This document shows positions 8,795 to 18,382 of a stretch of DNA of 64,000 nt, in pieces. A program made the position numbers and the translations under genes. The stretch's first letter is position 1. Each line of letters begins with the position of its first letter. The notes under the pieces were generated by a model that saw nothing but the letters and a program-made list of their open reading frames with translations, had not been told where the DNA came from and ran no database searches. Source of the stretch: Burkholderiales bacterium JOSHI_001 (lineage in GTDB: Bacteria; Pseudomonadota; Gammaproteobacteria; Burkholderiales; Burkholderiaceae_C); contig CM001438.1 in NCBI GenBank assembly GCA_000244995.1, positions 4,506,096 through 4,570,095 of the forward strand. Reading direction: 5' to 3'.

Positions 8795-9104
8795 CGCGGG
8801 TCTCCAAGCTGCTCACCACCGCGGGCGCTCTGAGCAGGGCAGGGCCGCGCACTTCGGTCTCGCAGGTGAAAACCTTCTAGCAAGACGCGCGCCGCTGCGG
8901 CGTGGGCAAAGTGTACCCAGGCGGGCGCGGCGCAAAAGGTGCAGGGGTGACCAGTGGAGGAACCAACGCGACCCCTTTGCGCGACGGTAGTGGCCACCCC
9001 TGCGTGCCCACAGAGCCCGGGCACCCCCCGCAAATACATGGCTTGTACGGGGCGCGATGCTGCGGTACTAGACTGGCAGCCCGCTGTTTGTCGTGCCCGC
9101 ATCC
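8795..9104. other. gene-free interval upstream of puuD and of a hydrolase gene
   Basis: About 310 nt separate the divergent puuD and alpha/beta hydrolase genes, and I see no coding region in it. The only notable element is AAAGTGTA at 8908-8915, identical to one half of the 16-bp palindrome upstream of gntR. It lies about 115 nt upstream of the puuD start. Confidence 0.5.
8908..8915. promoter_or_regulatory. candidate GntR half-site upstream of puuD
   Basis: AAAGTGTA here equals the left half of the palindrome AAAGTGTATACACTTT at 19968-19983; the right half is not conserved (CCCAGGCG). It could bring puuD under the same regulator as the rest of the purine genes. An 8-base match alone is weak. 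Confidence 0.3.
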
Positions 9105-10022
9105 ATGGCCCCATCGACCTCGTCACCTGCGTCACCGGTCACCCAGCGCTGCGTGCGCACCGCCACGCTGGATGTGGCGCTGGATGAGCTGAACCCCGGC
9201 GGCGCGCGCACCGCGCTGCTGCTGCACGGCTGGCCCGACGCGCCCCTCACCTGGCACCCGGTGGGCCGGAACCTGGCCGCAGCCGGCTGGCGCGTGCTGA
9301 TGCCGGCGCTGCGCGGCGTGGGCGAAACGCGTTTCGTGCGGGCGGACACCCCCCGCAGCGGCCAACTGGCTGCGCTGGGCCGCGACCTGCTGGACCTGCT
9401 GGACGCCCTGGCCCTGCCGGCCCCACCGCTGCTGGTGGGCCACGACTGGGGCGCACGCGCGGTGGCCAATGCCTGCGGCCTGAGGCCTGGGGTGGCCAGC
9501 CACCTGGTGATGGTGTCGGTGGGCTACGGCACCAACCTGCCGGGGCAGGACCTGTCGCTTTCGCAGGCGCGCAACTACTGGTACCACTGGTACATGGCCA
9601 CCGCGCGCGGCGAGCGCGCGGTGCGCGACCAGCGGCGCGACTTCGCCCGCATGATGTGGGACACCTGGGCCCCGACGGGCTGGTACACCGAGGACGACTT
9701 CCTGTCCGCCGCAGCCGCCTGGGACCACCCCGACTGGGCCGACATCGTGCTGCACAGCTACCGCCACCGCTGGGGCCACGCGCCGGGCTTCGAGGTGCAC
9801 GCAGCCGACGAAGCCGCGTTGAGCCCCCCGCCCAGGCTGGCCGTGCCCACGCTGGTGATCCATGGCGAGGTGGACGGCGCCAACCACCCCAGCACCTCGG
9901 CCGGCAAGGAAGGCTTCTTCAGCGGGCGCTACGAACGCATCGTGCTGCCCGGCGTGGGCCACTTCCCGCAGCGCGAGGCGACGCCGGCCGTGGCCGAGGC
10001 CATCCTGCGCTTCGTGGGCTGA
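9105..10022 (+). CDS. alpha/beta hydrolase, epoxide-hydrolase-like
   Basis: This is an alpha/beta-hydrolase of about 305 residues. Its oxyanion-hole motif is LLLHGWPDAPLTW, its nucleophile elbow is VGHDWGA (Asp nucleophile), and the catalytic His is in LPGVGHFPQREAT. An Asp nucleophile with an HGWP motif is typical of epoxide hydrolases and haloalkane dehalogenase relatives rather than esterases. The cap domain contains the NYWYHWYMAT segment. The start could be the ATG at 9105 or an in-frame GTG at 9093; neither has a clear ribosome-binding site. The link to the purine genes around it is unclear. Confidence 0.85.
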   Translation: MAPSTSSPASPVTQRCVRTATLDVALDELNPGGARTALLLHGWPDAPLTWHPVGRNLAAAGWRVLMPALRGVGETRFVRADTPRSGQLAALGRDLLDLLDALALPAPPLLVGHDWGARAVANACGLRPGVASHLVMVSVGYGTNLPGQDLSLSQARNYWYHWYMATARGERAVRDQRRDFARMMWDTWAPTGWYTEDDFLSAAAAWDHPDWADIVLHSYRHRWGHAPGFEVHAADEAALSPPPRLAVPTLVIHGEVDGANHPSTSAGKEGFFSGRYERIVLPGVGHFPQREATPAVAEAILRFVG

Positions 10023-10029
10023 GGCCCCG

Positions 10030-10362
10030 TCAGCGCGCCGCCGAGGCCGGCCGAGCCACGGGTCTGGCGGCCGACGCCGGCCGAGTTGCCACGCTGGGGG
10101 CCGATGCCGGCCGCTGGGCCGGCGCGGGCGGGGCGGCGCCGCGTTCGTAGATGATCTTCTTGCTGCCGTTCTCGCAGGAGCCGGCCACCTTGGCATCGCC
10201 CACCAGGGCGTTGGGCACCACCTCCAGAGAGAACTTCTGCACGCCAGCCGCCTTCAGCTTGGCGGCGATGTCGATGGTCAGGTCCTCACAGGTCTTGCCC
10301 TGGGCAGCAGCGCCCAGGCAGACGAAGGCCAACAGGCCCGGCAGCAGCAGCTTCATGGTCAT
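10030..10362 (-). CDS. DUF1161 family secreted protein
   Basis: The 110-residue protein has a signal peptide (LLLPGLLAFVCLGAAAQG) and then a short DUF1161-type domain: CEDLTIDIAAKLKAAGV, VVPNALVGDAKVAGSCENG, KKIIYER. Its two cysteines probably form a disulfide. The C-terminus is a low-complexity tail of RPASA-like repeats encoded by tandem GGCCGA/GGCCG units. The ATG at 10362 overlaps the xdhB stop (ATGA), so it is the last gene of the xdh transcript; a second ATG lies at 10356. DUF1161 has no known function to my knowledge. Confidence 0.8.
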   Translation of the reverse strand: MTMKLLLPGLLAFVCLGAAAQGKTCEDLTIDIAAKLKAAGVQKFSLEVVPNALVGDAKVAGSCENGSKKIIYERGAAPPAPAQRPASAPSVATRPASAARPVARPASAAR

Positions 10363-12710
10363 GCCTTCAGCGCCTCACAGGCCAGCAGGATGCGTTCGGG
10401 GGTGGCGGGCGCCTGCAGCGGCACCGGCTTGGCATGGCCGGCGGTGGCGGCGATGGCATCGCGGATGGCGAAGTAGGCCGACAGTCCCAGCATCAGCGGC
10501 GGCTCGCCCACCGCCTTGCTGCGGTAGGGCGTGGGCTTGACGTTCATGCCGTCGAACAGCCGCACCTTGAAGTGTTCCGGCACATCGCCGGCCACCGGGA
10601 TCTTGTAGGTGCTGGGGCCGTGGGTGAGCAGCTTGCCTGATTTGTCCCAGATGCATTCCTCCATCGTCAGCCAGCCCATGCCCTGCACGTAGGCACCTTC
10701 GATCTGGCCGCGGTCGATGGCCGGGTTGATGCTCTGGCCCACGTCGTGCACGATGTCCACCGCCTTGCACCACCATTCGCCGGTGGCGGTGTCGATCTCA
10801 ACTTCCGTGACCGCGGCACCATAGCAGTAGTAGTAGAAGGCGCGGCCTTGAAGCTTGAGGTTGTCGTAACCGATCTCGGGTGTCTTGTAGAAGCCGGTCA
10901 CCGACAGGCCCACGCGCTGAAGCCAGGCGTTCTTCACCAGTTCGGCCCAGGGCACGGCCTGGCCGCCGCCGCTGGCCTGGCCAGCGCTGAACTTCACCTC
11001 GGCCACCGCACAGCCCAGCAGGCCGGCGGCCACCGGGGCCAGGCGCTCGCGCAACTGGTCGCAGGCGTGGTTGATGGCCGCACCGTTGATGTCCGCCCCG
11101 CTGCTGGCCGCGGTGGCGCTGGCGTTGGGCACTTTCTGGGTGTCGGTGCCGGTGACGCGCACCAGCGCGACCGGGATGCCCAGGCCGTCGGCCGCCACCT
11201 GGGCCATCTTGGTGTTCAGGCCCTGGCCCATCTCGGTGCCGCCGTGGTTCACGCTGACCGTGCCGTCCATGAACACATTCACCAGCGCACCGCCCTGGTT
11301 CAGCATGGTGGCGGTGAAGGAAATGCCGAACTTCAGTGGCACCAGCGCCAGGCCGCGCTGGCGGCCGCGGTGCTTCGCATTGAAGGCATTCACCGCTTCG
11401 CGGCGGGCGCGGTAGCCGCTTTCGGCTTCCAGTTCGGCCATCAGCTTGTCGGCGACGAAGTCCTCGATCACCTGGCCGTAGTGCGTGGTCATGCTGGTGG
11501 CATCCCCGCTGCGCTCGGGCGCCTGGTACAGGTTGCGCATGCGCACGTCCAGCGCGTCCAGCTTCAGGTGCTGGGCGATGGCCTCGACCACAGTTTCGAT
11601 GCCGAACATGCCCTGCGGCCCGCCGAAGCCACGGAAGGCGGTGCTGCTTTGGGTGTTGGTGCGGCAGCGGTGGCTGACCAGGCGCAGGTTCGGCAGGTGG
11701 TAGCAGTTGTCGATGTGCAGCATGGCGCGGTCGTTCACCGGGCCGGAGTAGTCCACGCTGTAGCCGCAGCGCGACGCCAGCATCACGTCCAGCGCCTGGA
11801 TCCGGCCGTTGTCGTCGAAGCCCACCTCCCAGTCGATGCGGAAGTCGTGCCGCTTGCCGGTGATGGTCATGTCGTCGTCGCGGTTCACGCGCAGCTTCAC
11901 CGGGCGCTGCAGCTTGAACGCGGCCAGCGCCGCGCTCTGGCTGAAGATGCTGGCATTGCCTTCTTTGCCGCCGAAGCCCCCGCCCATGCGGCGGCAAATC
12001 ACCTCCACGTCGTGCGTGCCCAGGCACAGGGCACTGGCGGCTTCACGCTGGTTGCCATCGGGGTGCTGGGTGGAAACGAACAGCGTCAACTGGCCGTCCT
12101 CGCGCGGCACGGCGTAGCTGATGTGGCCTTCCAGGTAGAACTGCTCCTGCTGGCCGCAGCGCGTGCTGCCCTGGAGCCTGTGCTTGGCCGCCGCCAACGC
12201 AGCCGGCGCGTCACCGCGTTCCACCGTCTTGGTGGGCAGCACCTGGGCGCCGGCGTCCAGGGCCTGTTCAATCGTCAGGATGGCCGGCAGTTCCTTCACC
12301 GCCACCTTCGCCTTTTTGGCCACTTCGCGTGCGTACAGCATGTCGCGCGCCACCACCACGGCCACCGGCTGGCCCAGGAAGTGCACCACGCCGTCGGCCA
12401 GGAAGGGATCGTCGTGCACGATGGGGCCGCAGTTGTTTTCACCCGGGATGTCGCGCGAGGTGAACACCGCCACCACGCCGTGCTGGGCCAGCAGTTCCTC
12501 GCGGTTGACGCCTTCACCAATGAGTTCACCATGCGCCACCGGGCTGGTGATGAGCGCGGCATAGAGCGTGCCGCGCAGCTCGGGAATGTCGTCGGTGTAG
12601 TGCGCCTCCCCGGTGACGTGCAGGCGCGCGCTTTCATGCGGCAGTTCGGCGCCCAAGGCTTGGCGGGAGGTGACGGCGGCCAATTCGGCCAGGGTGGTGG
12701 GTGCGTTCAT
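10359..12710 (-). CDS. xdhB: xanthine dehydrogenase molybdopterin-binding subunit
   Basis: This 783-residue subunit is the length expected for bacterial XdhB. It carries RMGGGFGGKEGNASIF, TAFRGFGGPQGMFGIE and the C-terminal VGEPPLMLG, whose Glu corresponds to the catalytic base of xanthine dehydrogenases. It forms a heterotetramer with XdhA and oxidises hypoxanthine and xanthine to urate in the cytoplasm. The ATG at 12710 is 4 nt past the xdhA stop and gives the normal N-terminus; upstream in-frame codons belong to the xdhA region read in another frame. XdhC, needed to insert sulfurated molybdenum cofactor, is not encoded nearby. Confidence 0.95.
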   Translation of the reverse strand: MNAPTTLAELAAVTSRQALGAELPHESARLHVTGEAHYTDDIPELRGTLYAALITSPVAHGELIGEGVNREELLAQHGVVAVFTSRDIPGENNCGPIVHDDPFLADGVVHFLGQPVAVVVARDMLYAREVAKKAKVAVKELPAILTIEQALDAGAQVLPTKTVERGDAPAALAAAKHRLQGSTRCGQQEQFYLEGHISYAVPREDGQLTLFVSTQHPDGNQREAASALCLGTHDVEVICRRMGGGFGGKEGNASIFSQSAALAAFKLQRPVKLRVNRDDDMTITGKRHDFRIDWEVGFDDNGRIQALDVMLASRCGYSVDYSGPVNDRAMLHIDNCYHLPNLRLVSHRCRTNTQSSTAFRGFGGPQGMFGIETVVEAIAQHLKLDALDVRMRNLYQAPERSGDATSMTTHYGQVIEDFVADKLMAELEAESGYRARREAVNAFNAKHRGRQRGLALVPLKFGISFTATMLNQGGALVNVFMDGTVSVNHGGTEMGQGLNTKMAQVAADGLGIPVALVRVTGTDTQKVPNASATAASSGADINGAAINHACDQLRERLAPVAAGLLGCAVAEVKFSAGQASGGGQAVPWAELVKNAWLQRVGLSVTGFYKTPEIGYDNLKLQGRAFYYYCYGAAVTEVEIDTATGEWWCKAVDIVHDVGQSINPAIDRGQIEGAYVQGMGWLTMEECIWDKSGKLLTHGPSTYKIPVAGDVPEHFKVRLFDGMNVKPTPYRSKAVGEPPLMLGLSAYFAIRDAIAATAGHAKPVPLQAPATPERILLACEALKA

Positions 12711-12714
12711 GGTT

Positions 12715-14208
12715 TCAGGCCTCCACGGTGGCGTCATCGGGCTGCACAAAGCGCAGCACCAGGTTGCGCGCCACCAGTGCTCGGTAGGCCCAGGTGGCCC
12801 GCAGGCCGTCGCGCGGGGTGAAGCTGGCGGCAATGGCCGCGTCCAATTCAGCTGCCGTGACGTCCTGAGCCGCACGGCCTTCCAGCACGCCTTCGATCTT
12901 CGGCGCCCGCGCCGGGAAGGGCGTCAAGCCGTTGTAGGCCAGGCGCACGTCCTGGAGTCGGCCGCCTTCTTCCTTCCAGCTCATGGCGCAGCAGGTGGCG
13001 CTGATGTCCTGGTCGAAGCGCTTGCTCACCTTGTGGGCGCGGAACTGGCGCTGGGCGTCGCGCGGGATCTCGATGGCCTGGATGAATTCACCCGGCTGCA
13101 GGGCGTTGGCCTTCATGCCGGTGTAGAAATTCTCCAGCGGCAGCCGCCGCGTTTCCAGCCGGCCCTTGGCGCCCTGGCGGCTGAGCAGCAGCGTGGCGCC
13201 CAGCGCCAGCAGGCAGGGCATGCTGTCGCCGATGGGCGAGCCGTTGGCGATGTTGCCGCCCAGCGTGGCGGTGGCGCGGATGGGCGGGCTGCCGAAGCGG
13301 CGCAGCACTTCGGCGAAGTCGGGCCGCTCGGCCCGCACCAGGTTCAGCACGTCTTCCAGCGGCACTGCGGCACCCACGCTCCAGGCCGCGGCCGTGCTGG
13401 CCACCGCTTTCAGCTCGGCCACGCCACCCACGTAGGCGATGAAGGCCGGGCGCTCATAGCGCTTGTTCACCGCCAGGCCGAATTCGGTGCTCCCGGCCAG
13501 CAGGTAGGCGTCGGGGTGGGCGGCCAGGTAGGCGGCCAGTTCGGCCGCGGTGCTGGGCGAAACGAATTCATTGCCCTTGCGGGTGCGCACCACCGGCGGC
13601 ACCACCAACTCACCGTCCAGGTTGTGGCTGGGCTGGGTCGGGCGGGCGATTTCCCGCAGCAAGGCCAATTCCTTCGCGTCCTGCAGGCTGCGCGCTTCGG
13701 CCGGGGCGGCGCAGCCCCGCAGGGCGGCGTCCACGATGGGCTTGTAGCCGGTGCAGCGGCACAGGTTGCCGGACAGCGCGTTGTTCACTTCGGCGCGCGT
13801 AGGTTGGCCCTTGCTCTCGGCCAGCGCGGCCAGCGTCATGACGAAGCCCGGGGTGCAGAAGCCGCATTGCGTGGCGTGGCACTGCACAAAGGCCTCCTGA
13901 ATCGGGTGCAGGCTGCCGTCGGGGCGCTTGAGGCTTTCCACCGTCTTCAGCGCCTTGCCGTCCAGCGTGGGCAGCATCTGCATGCAGCTGTTCACCGGGC
14001 GCCACTGGATGCGCTGGCCGGCATCGGCCAGTTCACCCACCAGCACCACGCAGGCGCCGCAGTCGCCCTCGGCACAGCCTTCCTTGGTACCGCTGCGCTG
14101 CAATTTTTCGCGCAGGAAGTCCAGCACGGTGGTGGTGCGGCGCTCGCCGCGGGCTTCGTGCACCTGGCCGTCGAGCACGAAACGCACGGCGTAGAAGTCG
14201 CTGGTCAT
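12715..14208 (-). CDS. xdhA: xanthine dehydrogenase FeS/FAD subunit
   Basis: The 497-residue small subunit has two [2Fe-2S] clusters: Cys45, Cys50, Cys53 and Cys75 in the plant-ferredoxin-like domain, and Cys115, Cys118, Cys150 and Cys152 (QCGFCTPG, LCRCTG) in the second. An FAD-binding domain follows, with the motif ATLGGNIANGSPIGD, then the CO-dehydrogenase flavoprotein C-terminal domain. It passes electrons from the molybdenum site in XdhB to NAD+. Translation starts at the ATG at 14208; no strong Shine-Dalgarno is visible. The leader upstream is rich in GCCGCC/GGCGGC complementary runs. Confidence 0.95.
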   Translation of the reverse strand: MTSDFYAVRFVLDGQVHEARGERRTTTVLDFLREKLQRSGTKEGCAEGDCGACVVLVGELADAGQRIQWRPVNSCMQMLPTLDGKALKTVESLKRPDGSLHPIQEAFVQCHATQCGFCTPGFVMTLAALAESKGQPTRAEVNNALSGNLCRCTGYKPIVDAALRGCAAPAEARSLQDAKELALLREIARPTQPSHNLDGELVVPPVVRTRKGNEFVSPSTAAELAAYLAAHPDAYLLAGSTEFGLAVNKRYERPAFIAYVGGVAELKAVASTAAAWSVGAAVPLEDVLNLVRAERPDFAEVLRRFGSPPIRATATLGGNIANGSPIGDSMPCLLALGATLLLSRQGAKGRLETRRLPLENFYTGMKANALQPGEFIQAIEIPRDAQRQFRAHKVSKRFDQDISATCCAMSWKEEGGRLQDVRLAYNGLTPFPARAPKIEGVLEGRAAQDVTAAELDAAIAASFTPRDGLRATWAYRALVARNLVLRFVQPDDATVEA

Positions 14209-14273
14209 GGTGGGGATTAAAAAGTGGCGCCGCCGCCAACGGCGGCAAGCCGTGGCGGCGGTGGGTGAATGGA

Positions 14274-14294
14274 GCGCCGATTTTAGGTCGGCGC
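14274..14294. other. 7-bp perfect hairpin between ggt and xdhA
   Basis: GCGCCGA at 14274-14280 and TCGGCGC at 14288-14294 flank TTTTAGG. It lies 23 nt beyond the ggt stop and 65 nt before xdhA on the minus strand. There is no T-run after it, so it may be an attenuating or mRNA-end hairpin within the operon rather than a full terminator. Confidence 0.45.
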
Positions 14295-14317
14295 CCCCGT
14301 CCCGCAGGGGCTGGAAA

Positions 14318-16240
14318 CTACTGCTGCGCCGGCAGCAGGATGACCGTGCCTTCGCGCCGCAGGTCGGCGCCGCCGGTCTGCAGGCCGGTGGCGGGGTCGA
14401 TGGCCACGCCCTGCACCGAGCCGATGCTGGCGCTGCAGGTGCCGGCGGCGGGCATCAGGTGGCCCAGGGCCTTCAGCGCGTCGAAGCTGGCGGCCGGGAT
14501 GGGCGGCTGCATGAAGCTGGCGCCGCCTTCACAGGACACCGTGCCCAGCGCGCTGGTCACCGACAGGCGCGGCGCGTCGATGGCCTGCTGGATGCTCATG
14601 CGGTGGTCCACCAGGTTCAGCGTGGTGTTGAACACCGAATTGATGATGGTGGCGCCACCGGGCGAACCATAGGCCGCGATGGGCCGGCCGTTCTTGAACA
14701 GCAGCGTGGGCGACATGCTGCTGCGCGGGCGCTTGAACGGCGCCACGTCGTTGGCACCGGGGTTGCCGGTGGACGCGTCGGCGGTGGGCGTGAAGTTGAA
14801 GTCGGTGAGTTCGTTGTTCAACAGGAAGCCGTAGCCCGGCACGGTGATGCCGGTGCCCCAGGTGTTTTCGATGGTCGTGGTGTAGGTGACCACATTGCCC
14901 CAGCGGTCGGCCACCGCGAAGTGGGTGGTGTGGGTGCCCTTGTGCTCTTCATAGGGCATGGCTTCCAGGTGCGGCTTGGGGCCGGGCGGCGCGGTGTCGA
15001 AGGGCAGCGGGTTGCCCGCGGCCGGCGTGGGCAAACGCTGGCCCAGGTTGATCAGGCCGGAGCGCGTGGCCACATAGGTGTCGTTCAACAGGCCTACTTT
15101 GGGCACGTGCACGAAGTCTTCGTCGCCCATCCACACCGCGCGGTCGGCAAAGGCCAGGCGCATGGCTTCGATCATCACGTGCAGGGTCTTTTCCTGGCCG
15201 AAGCCGAAGCCCTGGGCCGCGTCGCCCATGGGGAAGCGCTCCAGCATCTTCAGCATCTGGATGACCGTCAGGCCCCCGGACGAGGGCGGTGACATGGACA
15301 CCACCTTCACATCGCGGTAGGTGCCCGACACCGGCCTGCGGATGGCCACGCGGTAGTCGGCCAGGTCGGCCAGGGTCATGCGGCCCACGCCTTCTTCGGG
15401 CACTGGGCTGCGGCTGCGCTTTTGCGCATCGACGATGGCCTGTGCAATTTCGCCGCGGTAGAACACGCGCGGGCCCTGGTCGGCGATGAGCTTGAAGGTC
15501 TTGGCCAGGTCGGGCTGCTTCAGGATGGCGCCTTCGGCCAGCGGCACGCCGCCCGGGCGGAACAGGGCCGCGGTTTCGGGCTGGGTGCCGGTGCGCAGCG
15601 GGTCGGCCGCGATGTTGGCGGCCAGGAAGCGGTTGATCGCAAAGCCGTTCTCGGCCAGGTTGATGGCGGGCTGCAGCGTGGTGGCCAGCTTCAGGTGGCC
15701 CCAGCGGCGAACCGCGTGGTCCACCCCGGCCAGGGTGCCGGGCACGCCCACCGCCAGGCCACTGGTGGAGGCCACGGTGAACAACTGCGCTGCCGGCACA
15801 CCGGTCAGCAGAAACTGCGTGGGCGTGGCCGCGGCGGGGGCGCGTTCACGCGAGTCCACCACGAAGGTCTGGCCCGTCCTGGCCAGGTGGATCATCATGA
15901 AGCCGCCGCCGCCAATGCCGGAGAACTGTGGTTCCACCACGTTCAGCGCAAACTGGATGGCGGCCGCCGCATCGATGGCGTTGCCGCCCTTCTTCAGCAT
16001 GGCCGCGCCGGCTTCGGCCGCGGCGGGGTGCGCCACCGCCACCACCCCTTGGCGGCTGCCCTTGCCGGCCCAGGGCGGCGGGCCCTTGTGGCCGCCGTCC
16101 TTCAGGGGCGCCAGTTCGTTGCCGGGCTCGGTGCCGGGGCGGCCGTCAGCCCAGGCCGCGGGCGCGGCGGCCAGCGCCAGGGCCAGCAGCAGCGCGCTGC
16201 GGCGCCCGAACAGGGGGGCGTGATTCAAGACTCGGGTCAT
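14318..16240 (-). CDS. ggt: gamma-glutamyltransferase
   Basis: This 640-residue precursor has a signal peptide (residues 1-31, ending AAPAAWA) and the single GGT domain. The N-terminal region carries HPAAAEAGAAMLKKGGNAIDA. The autoprocessing and catalytic Thr is in GTHTTHFAVAD near residue 437, where cleavage would give large and small subunits. The small subunit keeps the oxyanion GG turn (SPGGATIINSV). GGT hydrolyses gamma-glutamyl bonds of glutathione in the periplasm. A strong Shine-Dalgarno (GAGGAGAA) precedes the ATG. Its position between xdh and hiuH on one strand is unusual; the 5-oxoprolinase-like gene at the window start could handle its downstream product. Confidence 0.93.
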   Translation of the reverse strand: MTRVLNHAPLFGRRSALLLALALAAAPAAWADGRPGTEPGNELAPLKDGGHKGPPPWAGKGSRQGVVAVAHPAAAEAGAAMLKKGGNAIDAAAAIQFALNVVEPQFSGIGGGGFMMIHLARTGQTFVVDSRERAPAAATPTQFLLTGVPAAQLFTVASTSGLAVGVPGTLAGVDHAVRRWGHLKLATTLQPAINLAENGFAINRFLAANIAADPLRTGTQPETAALFRPGGVPLAEGAILKQPDLAKTFKLIADQGPRVFYRGEIAQAIVDAQKRSRSPVPEEGVGRMTLADLADYRVAIRRPVSGTYRDVKVVSMSPPSSGGLTVIQMLKMLERFPMGDAAQGFGFGQEKTLHVMIEAMRLAFADRAVWMGDEDFVHVPKVGLLNDTYVATRSGLINLGQRLPTPAAGNPLPFDTAPPGPKPHLEAMPYEEHKGTHTTHFAVADRWGNVVTYTTTIENTWGTGITVPGYGFLLNNELTDFNFTPTADASTGNPGANDVAPFKRPRSSMSPTLLFKNGRPIAAYGSPGGATIINSVFNTTLNLVDHRMSIQQAIDAPRLSVTSALGTVSCEGGASFMQPPIPAASFDALKALGHLMPAAGTCSASIGSVQGVAIDPATGLQTGGADLRREGTVILLPAQQ

Positions 16241-16321
16241 CGGCTGTTCTCCTCGTTGTGTATGGCCGCCGCGGCGGCAAGGGCGATGAGAACGCGAACC
16301 GGGCCAGGAATCAAGCCTCGC

Positions 16322-18382
16322 TCAAGGCAGCATCAGGGTGATCGACTTGTGCACCTGCCCATAGTGCAGGTCGTTCCAGCCGTTGATCACCCGGTCCCAG
16401 ACGCTGAGCACGAAGGTGTGCGCGCAGCGGCTGGAGGTGGGGTCGCCCGGCACCGTGGCCGCCCAGCCGCCGGCCGGCACCACCGTGTTCACCACCCCGG
16501 CCCACAGCTTGGTCGGGTTCAGGTGGTTGGCATAGCTGTCGCTGGCCACCAGCGCGCTCTGGTTGTCGCCCCACAGGGCCTGCAGCGCCCAGCTGCCCAG
16601 GTGGCCCTCGGGGTCGCTGGCGGTGATTTCGAAGCTGAACTGGTCGGGCCCGGTGGTGACAATGCCGCAGGTGCCCACCGGCACCCCGTTGTGGAAGATG
16701 GTGGGCAGCGACACCGTGGGCCAGCTGTTGTCGATCTTCAGCTGGCGCGAGCTGATCACGCCCGGCGGCACCACGATCGGCAGCTTGGCGGCGTTGTAGA
16801 TGCGCACTTCCACGCTGTGCAGGCCGTTGGCCACGGCGTTGGAGTCGTACATCAAGCCCAGCCAGTGGTTGTACCAAAGCTGGCCGGCCTGGCGCACCGG
16901 GTAGAAGCGGCCGGCGTCGGGCACCACCGGCGTGTTCTCAAAGCGCTGGGTGGTGTTGCTCCAGAGGTAGTCCACGAAGGGCTGGTTCACCTCCACCCCG
17001 TCCACCAGCACCTTGTAGTAGGCCGCGCCGGCCAGGCGGGCGCGCTCGTGGTTGAACATCAGCGGCAGGCTGCCGCCGAAGGGGCAGTCCTTGCGCTGGA
17101 AGAAGTAGCCGGGGTCCACCGTGGTGTCGGCGTAACCGGCGTTGATGCGGTCCACCGGCACATGGCCCACGCCCAGCAGCAGCGGCCCGCTGCCGGTGAG
17201 CACGCTGCCGGCCAGGTCCACCAGGCTGAGGGCGGTGTCGCTGCACACCACCATGCGGGTGGCGTCCAGCAGCGCCACGCTGGACGGCCGGAACGGCAGG
17301 CCCGGCGCCACCCCATAGGACTGCACCGGCGACACACCCAGGTCAACCAGCGCCACGCGGTTGGCCGGGTCGCGCTCGGCGATGTAGATGCCGCTTTCGC
17401 TGGCGTTGCTGAAGGCCATCATGAAGGGCGCGGTGAAGCCGCCCAGCACCGGGCTGAGCGTGCCGCTGGCCAGGTCCACCCGGCGCACGCGCCCGCCGCT
17501 GGCCGCCTGTTCGCTGACATAGGCCGTGGTGTTGTCGGCACTGACCAGCAGCCCGATGGCGCGTTCCAGGTTGAAGGCCACGTTGGTCTTGGCGCCGTTG
17601 GCCAGGTTCACCCGCACCAGGTGGCCGGCGGCGGCGAACTCCACCACGTAGGCCACGTTCAGGTCTTCGCGCAGCGAAATCTGGTGCGGCGCCTCCAGCC
17701 CGCTGGCCACCACGGTGGCCGCCACGCGGTTGGGTGGGATGAGGGTGTTCAGCGCCACGCGCAGCAGGTTGCCGCTGCGCTCGGTGATGTAGGCCGTGTG
17801 GCCGTCGGCGCTGACCGTCACGTCTTCCGGGTTGGTGTAACCGGTGCCCAGCACCTGGTAGGCCGGGTTCAGCCGCCAGGTGGTGATGCGCAGGGCCAGG
17901 TTGTAGCCGTAGGTGACCACCCGCACCTTGGCGTAGTTGCCGGCGTCGGTGCGCACGGCGAACACCGCGCCAGGCACCAGCCGGTTGCTGGCGTTGTTGT
18001 CGCCGACGATGGGCGTGCTGCCGTAGTCCAGGCTCTGCAGCTGGGCGGCCGACAGGGCGGCGAACTGCGCCGCGCTCATCACGCCCACGTAGGCGATGGT
18101 GGCGCCGTTGCGCGGCACCATGCGGCGCTGGACGTTGTCGATCTGTTCCCACCAGATGTCGCCGCCGGCCGCCGCCATGACCCCGTTGTCCAGGTTCATC
18201 AGCCAGGTGCCCTGCAGCGTGCGGCTGGCGTTGTTCAGCAGCACGGCGTTGATGCCGCGCACAAAGTCGTAGCGCGAGAGCTTGCCGCCGAATTCGACGA
18301 AGTACAGGCGCCGGCTGGCGCCGTGGAAGTGGGAACCGATGGCGCCTGCCAGGGCACCGGCCAGGGGGGTGGACGTGGGCAT
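16322..18382 (-). CDS. beta-propeller protein of unknown function
   Basis: The 686-residue protein starts at the ATG at 18382, which has an ideal AAGGAGG 7-8 nt upstream. Residues of about 150-420 hold repeated strands with the pattern PEDVTVSADGHTAYITE, PHQISLREDLNVAYVVE and GLLVSADNTTAYVSE, the mark of a six- or seven-bladed NHL/YncE-like propeller. The C-terminal 250 residues, including YKVLVDGVEVNQPFVDYLW and SWALQALWGDNQSAL, look like beta-sandwich modules. No signal peptide is evident, which is odd for a propeller of this kind. It is flanked by ggt and the Bug protein gene on the same strand. I do not recognise a function. Confidence 0.7.
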   Translation of the reverse strand: MPTSTPLAGALAGAIGSHFHGASRRLYFVEFGGKLSRYDFVRGINAVLLNNASRTLQGTWLMNLDNGVMAAAGGDIWWEQIDNVQRRMVPRNGATIAYVGVMSAAQFAALSAAQLQSLDYGSTPIVGDNNASNRLVPGAVFAVRTDAGNYAKVRVVTYGYNLALRITTWRLNPAYQVLGTGYTNPEDVTVSADGHTAYITERSGNLLRVALNTLIPPNRVAATVVASGLEAPHQISLREDLNVAYVVEFAAAGHLVRVNLANGAKTNVAFNLERAIGLLVSADNTTAYVSEQAASGGRVRRVDLASGTLSPVLGGFTAPFMMAFSNASESGIYIAERDPANRVALVDLGVSPVQSYGVAPGLPFRPSSVALLDATRMVVCSDTALSLVDLAGSVLTGSGPLLLGVGHVPVDRINAGYADTTVDPGYFFQRKDCPFGGSLPLMFNHERARLAGAAYYKVLVDGVEVNQPFVDYLWSNTTQRFENTPVVPDAGRFYPVRQAGQLWYNHWLGLMYDSNAVANGLHSVEVRIYNAAKLPIVVPPGVISSRQLKIDNSWPTVSLPTIFHNGVPVGTCGIVTTGPDQFSFEITASDPEGHLGSWALQALWGDNQSALVASDSYANHLNPTKLWAGVVNTVVPAGGWAATVPGDPTSSRCAHTFVLSVWDRVINGWNDLHYGQVHKSITLMLP

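Noticed and set aside
9043-9071. TTGTAC-N17-TACTAG as a promoter for the hydrolase gene
   Set aside because: Only three bases of each hexamer match the sigma-70 consensus.
10746-12821. 691-codon open frame opposite xdhB
   Set aside because: Antisense shadow of a well-supported gene; no known domain.
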